A DNA stretch of 8,350 nt from Oscillospiraceae bacterium. GTDB taxonomy: Bacteria; Bacillota; Clostridia; Oscillospirales; Acutalibacteraceae. Position 1 is the first letter of the stretch, and the number at the start of each line of letters is the position of its first letter. Location of the stretch: NCBI GenBank assembly GCA_902782805.1, contig CACZON010000250.1, positions 1-8,350 of the forward strand, read 5' to 3'. The translations under genes were made by a program, and so were the position numbers. Shown one piece after another: positions 6,581 to 8,350 of this stretch. The notes under the pieces were generated by a model. The model did no database searches and was not told the DNA's origin. It saw only the letters and a program-made list of their open reading frames with translations.

Positions 6581-7725
6581 TCTACGCTGACCACGCCGCG
6601 ACGACTCCGGTTCTGCCGGAAGTCTTTGAAAAAATGCGCCCGTATTTCTCCGGGATCTATGCAAATCCTTCGGCGATGTACCGCCCGGCGCGGGAAGCAA
6701 AGAGCGCCTTGGAAGCGGCGCGCGAAGAAGCTGCAAAGCTGATCGGCGCCGAACCGGAAGAGATCTGCTTTACTTCCGGCGGTACGGAAAGCGATACCTG
6801 GGCCCTGCGCGGCGTGCTGAAGCGTTCCTCTAACCGCGGCCTGATCACGACCGCGTTTGAGCATCACGCCGTATTAAACACGACGCAGGCGCTCGGGCGC
6901 GAAGGCGTTCGCGTCTCTTATCTTTCGCCGGATCCGAACGGCTTTATTTCCCCCGATTCGCTTCAAAACGAAATCGGCGCGGACACTGCCCTCGTCAGCA
7001 TCCTCTACGCGAACAACGAGATCGGAACGGTTCAGCCGATCCGAACCCTCGCACAGATCACGCACCGCAGCGGCGCGCTGTTCCATACCGACGCAGTCGC
7101 CGCAGCCGGTCAGATCCCGATTTCCGTAAAGGAAGAAGGGATCGACCTGCTTTCCGTATCCGGCCATAAATTCGGCGCGCCGAAGGGCGTTGGGTTTTTG
7201 TACGTCAAAAAAGGGATCTCTCTTCCCCCGCTGTTCCTCGGCGGACTTCAGGAGCGTTCCCGCCGCGCGGGTACGGAAAACGTCGCCGCGATCGTCGGCC
7301 TCGGCGAAGCCTGCCGCATCGCGCGCGAAAGAATGAAAGAAAACGCCGAAAAAACGCGTTCCCTGCGCGACCGTCTGCTCTCAAAGCTGAGGGAAGTGCC
7401 GAAAATGAAGCTCAACGGCGCGCTCGAAAACCGTCTCCCCGGCAATCTCAACGTTTCCTTTTCAGGGATCGAGGGCGAATCGCTCGTCCTGCTTATGGAC
7501 GTGCGCGGGATCTGCCTCTCGACCGGCTCCGCCTGCACCTCCGGCTTTACGCAGGCAAGCCACGTCCTTCGCGCGATCGGCTGCGAAGACGAGCTCGCAA
7601 AAGGCGCGATCCGGATCACATTAGGCGCTGAAAATACCGAAGCGGAAATCGATACGATCGCCGCGGAGCTGACCGCCGCCGTGCATTCGCTTCGTGCGCT
7701 GACGCCGGGGTATGAAACTTTCTGA
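6577..7725 (+). CDS. Cysteine desulfurase, NifS/IscS family (group I)
   Basis: PLP enzyme that takes sulfur from L-cysteine, leaving alanine and an enzyme persulfide for Fe-S clusters or tRNA thiolation. The 382 residues fit NifS-like members and lack the longer C-terminus of E. coli IscS (404 aa). Motifs: YADHAATTP (3-11), TSGGTESD (66-73), the PLP-stacking histidine in FEHHAVL (H96), YANNEIGTVQPI (144-155), D172 that contacts the PLP nitrogen, Schiff-base lysine K198 in SGHKFG, RRAGTEN (229-235), and the catalytic cysteine C320 in STGSACTSG. The usual D-A-x-Q motif reads DAVA, so the glutamine that normally contacts the PLP phenolate is alanine (A175). The start is ATG at 6577 with AAAGGAG 9 nt upstream, translationally coupled to rnhA. 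No iscU, nifU, mnmA or thiI is next to it, so the sulfur acceptor is unknown and I give no symbol. Confidence 0.94.
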   Translation: MIYADHAATTPVLPEVFEKMRPYFSGIYANPSAMYRPAREAKSALEAAREEAAKLIGAEPEEICFTSGGTESDTWALRGVLKRSSNRGLITTAFEHHAVLNTTQALGREGVRVSYLSPDPNGFISPDSLQNEIGADTALVSILYANNEIGTVQPIRTLAQITHRSGALFHTDAVAAAGQIPISVKEEGIDLLSVSGHKFGAPKGVGFLYVKKGISLPPLFLGGLQERSRRAGTENVAAIVGLGEACRIARERMKENAEKTRSLRDRLLSKLREVPKMKLNGALENRLPGNLNVSFSGIEGESLVLLMDVRGICLSTGSACTSGFTQASHVLRAIGCEDELAKGAIRITLGAENTEAEIDTIAAELTAAVHSLRALTPGYETF

Positions 7726-7746
7726 ATCGATCGAAAATGATGTAGA

Positions 7747-7774
7747 CGGCCCGCTTTCCCGCGGGCTGTTTTTT
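7747..7774 (+). terminator. Intrinsic terminator after the cysteine desulfurase gene
   Basis: CGGCCCGC (7747-7754) pairs with GCGGGCTG (7761-7768) in an 8-bp GC-rich stem with one G-U pair and a TTTCCC loop, followed by six T (7769-7774). It begins 21 nt after the stop codon. The minus strand has no good U-tract after the stem, so it mainly serves the plus-strand operon. It ends 3 nt from the stop of the convergent gene. Confidence 0.92.
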
Positions 7775-7777
7775 CGT

Positions 7778-8212
7778 TCAGAGATAGGCACGGATCTCGT
7801 GCTCGAGCCGGTCTTCGATCAGGATCAGACGCTTCGCGATCTCCTTGGAACGTTCGTCGGCGGCCTGATACTGGTTGAGATACCGCGAAAGCGATTTGAT
7901 CCCCATCGCGAGCCCGTCGCTCATCAGGTCGGCGATCTTGCCGTCGGAAGGATCCGCCATCAGCTTCATGCTGATCTTCATTGAGCTCATCGCGCTGGCG
8001 ATCGGATTCGGCTCTTTTCCGTCGTCGTGGAATTCCTCGAGCAGCTTTTCGAGCTCGTCGGCAAGCGCAAGATGCTCACGTCGGCTTTTCGTCAGCAAGT
8101 CCTCGAGCGAATTGTCTTTGATCCGGTCGATGACGTCGTCGATCGCCGAAACGCCCATCTTGATCCCTGCGTCACATTCGCGCATCAGTTTGATTGTATC
8201 TTCGTGAATCAT
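7778..8212 (-). CDS. Small all-helical protein resembling the DUF2383 ferritin-like family
   Basis: A 144-residue protein with no signal peptide or membrane segment, rich in E, D, K, M and L, and predicted to be a bundle of about four helices. I recognise the general pattern (a D/N-T-I-K-L-M-x-E-C start, MGIKSLSRYLNQY at 103-115, an acidic final helix) from small Clostridia proteins annotated as DUF2383 or hypothetical; the function is unknown. Ferritin-like members can bind two metals through E and H residues. Candidates here include E12, E46, H47, E133, E137 and H138, but no standard ExxH pair is clear, so metal binding is speculation. The longest frame starts at ATG 8254, yet a strong AGGAGGTG lies inside it just before ATG 8212, and neither upstream ATG has a ribosome binding site; 8212 is preferred. 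The gene is convergent with the cysteine desulfurase gene and appears to stand alone. Confidence 0.8.
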   Translation of the reverse strand: MIHEDTIKLMRECDAGIKMGVSAIDDVIDRIKDNSLEDLLTKSRREHLALADELEKLLEEFHDDGKEPNPIASAMSSMKISMKLMADPSDGKIADLMSDGLAMGIKSLSRYLNQYQAADERSKEIAKRLILIEDRLEHEIRAYL

Positions 8213-8221
8213 GGAATCGAA

Positions 8222-8229
8222 CACCTCCT
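8222..8229 (-). promoter_or_regulatory. Strong ribosome binding site that sets the start of the DUF2383-like gene
   Basis: AGGAGGTG on the minus strand is an eight-base match to the 16S rRNA 3' end complement, with 9 nt between it and ATG 8212. It falls inside the 14-codon extension of the longest open frame, arguing that those codons are leader and not protein. Confidence 0.8.
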
Positions 8230-8300
8230 GCTCGGAGTATTCCATGTTTTTCATTCGTTCATTCGGAACTTTCGGCCGAATGCCCGAAAAAGACGCAGAA

Positions 8301-8328
8301 AGACGGCGCAGGTCTCGCTGCGCCGTCT
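8301..8328 (-). terminator. Probable intrinsic terminator of a gene beyond the right edge
   Basis: AGACGGCGCAG (8301-8311) and CTGCGCCGTCT (8318-8328) form a perfect 11-bp stem with a 6-nt loop. Read on the minus strand it is followed by a T-rich run (TTTCTGCGTCTTTTT). On the plus strand the tail, CCTTATAG, is poor. A minus-strand gene to the right could end at the TGA at 8345-8343 or TAA at 8336-8334, just before the stem. Because the hairpin lies about 90 nt ahead of the DUF2383-like start, an attenuator in that gene's leader is a second possibility. I found no convincing promoter in 8213-8300. Confidence 0.6.
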
Positions 8329-8350
8329 CCTTATAGTTTGAATCAGCCTC

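Noticed and set aside
6047..6867. Overlapping open frames on the minus strand across rnhA and the start of the desulfurase gene.
   Set aside because: The plus-strand proteins carry complete catalytic motifs here, and the minus-strand frames show no motif or ribosome binding site context.
8261..8281. Inverted repeat ATTCGG/CCGAAT and the palindrome TTCGGCCGAA upstream of the DUF2383-like gene, considered as an operator.
   Set aside because: The arms are short, the spacer is 9 nt, no promoter can be placed beside it, and such palindromes are expected by chance in this GC-rich sequence.
1..8350. Mobile element, CRISPR array, prophage, defence island, tRNA or rRNA gene.
   Set aside because: No transposase or integrase motifs, no evenly spaced repeats and no tRNA-like cloverleaf were seen. 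Every gene but the small helical one is ordinary core housekeeping.

Overview
The window reads as core chromosome of a Gram-positive, low-to-moderate GC lineage with fairly GC-rich coding sequence. The gdpP-rplI-dnaB gene order, an RNase J in place of an RNase E system, strong AGGAGG-type ribosome binding sites and sigma-A-type promoters all point to Bacillota. The protein style, including an RNase J with a long basic N-terminal tail and a DUF2383-like small protein, suggests Clostridia, possibly Oscillospirales or a relative. That placement is inference from sequence style, not a computed phylogeny.

Left block (1-6007, minus strand): a tightly packed operon read right to left. It carries ribonuclease J (5894-3900), the c-di-AMP phosphodiesterase GdpP (3861-1918), ribosomal protein bL9 (1892-1452), replicative helicase DnaB (1416-46), and the first 18 codons of a further gene that looks like tilS (56 to the left edge, overlapping the dnaB stop). 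The gaps are 38, 25 and 35 nt and then an 11-nt overlap. I see no terminator inside. One near-consensus promoter (TTGACA, 17 nt, TAAAAT) lies ahead of rnj. The operon joins mRNA decay, second-messenger turnover, translation, replication and probably tRNA maturation.

Centre (5895-6127): a 233-nt divergent intergenic region with the rnj promoter facing left and an extended -10 promoter facing right, plus a small hairpin next to the rnhA ribosome binding site.

Right block (6128-7774, plus strand): RNase HI (TTG start) and a group I cysteine desulfurase, coupled by a 4-nt ATGA overlap and closed by a clear intrinsic terminator at 7747-7774. Beyond it, on the minus strand, is a convergent small helical protein gene (8212-7778) resembling the DUF2383 ferritin-like family. 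Upstream of that gene is a perfect 11-bp hairpin (8301-8328) that probably ends a gene lying off the right edge.

Three start codons should be moved from the longest open frame: gdpP to ATG at 3861, rnj to GTG at 5894, and the DUF2383-like gene to ATG at 8212. Each is decided by a Shine-Dalgarno sequence lying inside the longer frame. I saw no mobile elements, CRISPR arrays, tRNAs or rRNAs, and nothing that amounts to a novel defence or mobile system. The more interesting points are local: a cysteine desulfurase lacking the usual PLP-contacting glutamine, the extended RNase J, and the small translation-control oddities at rnj and rnhA.
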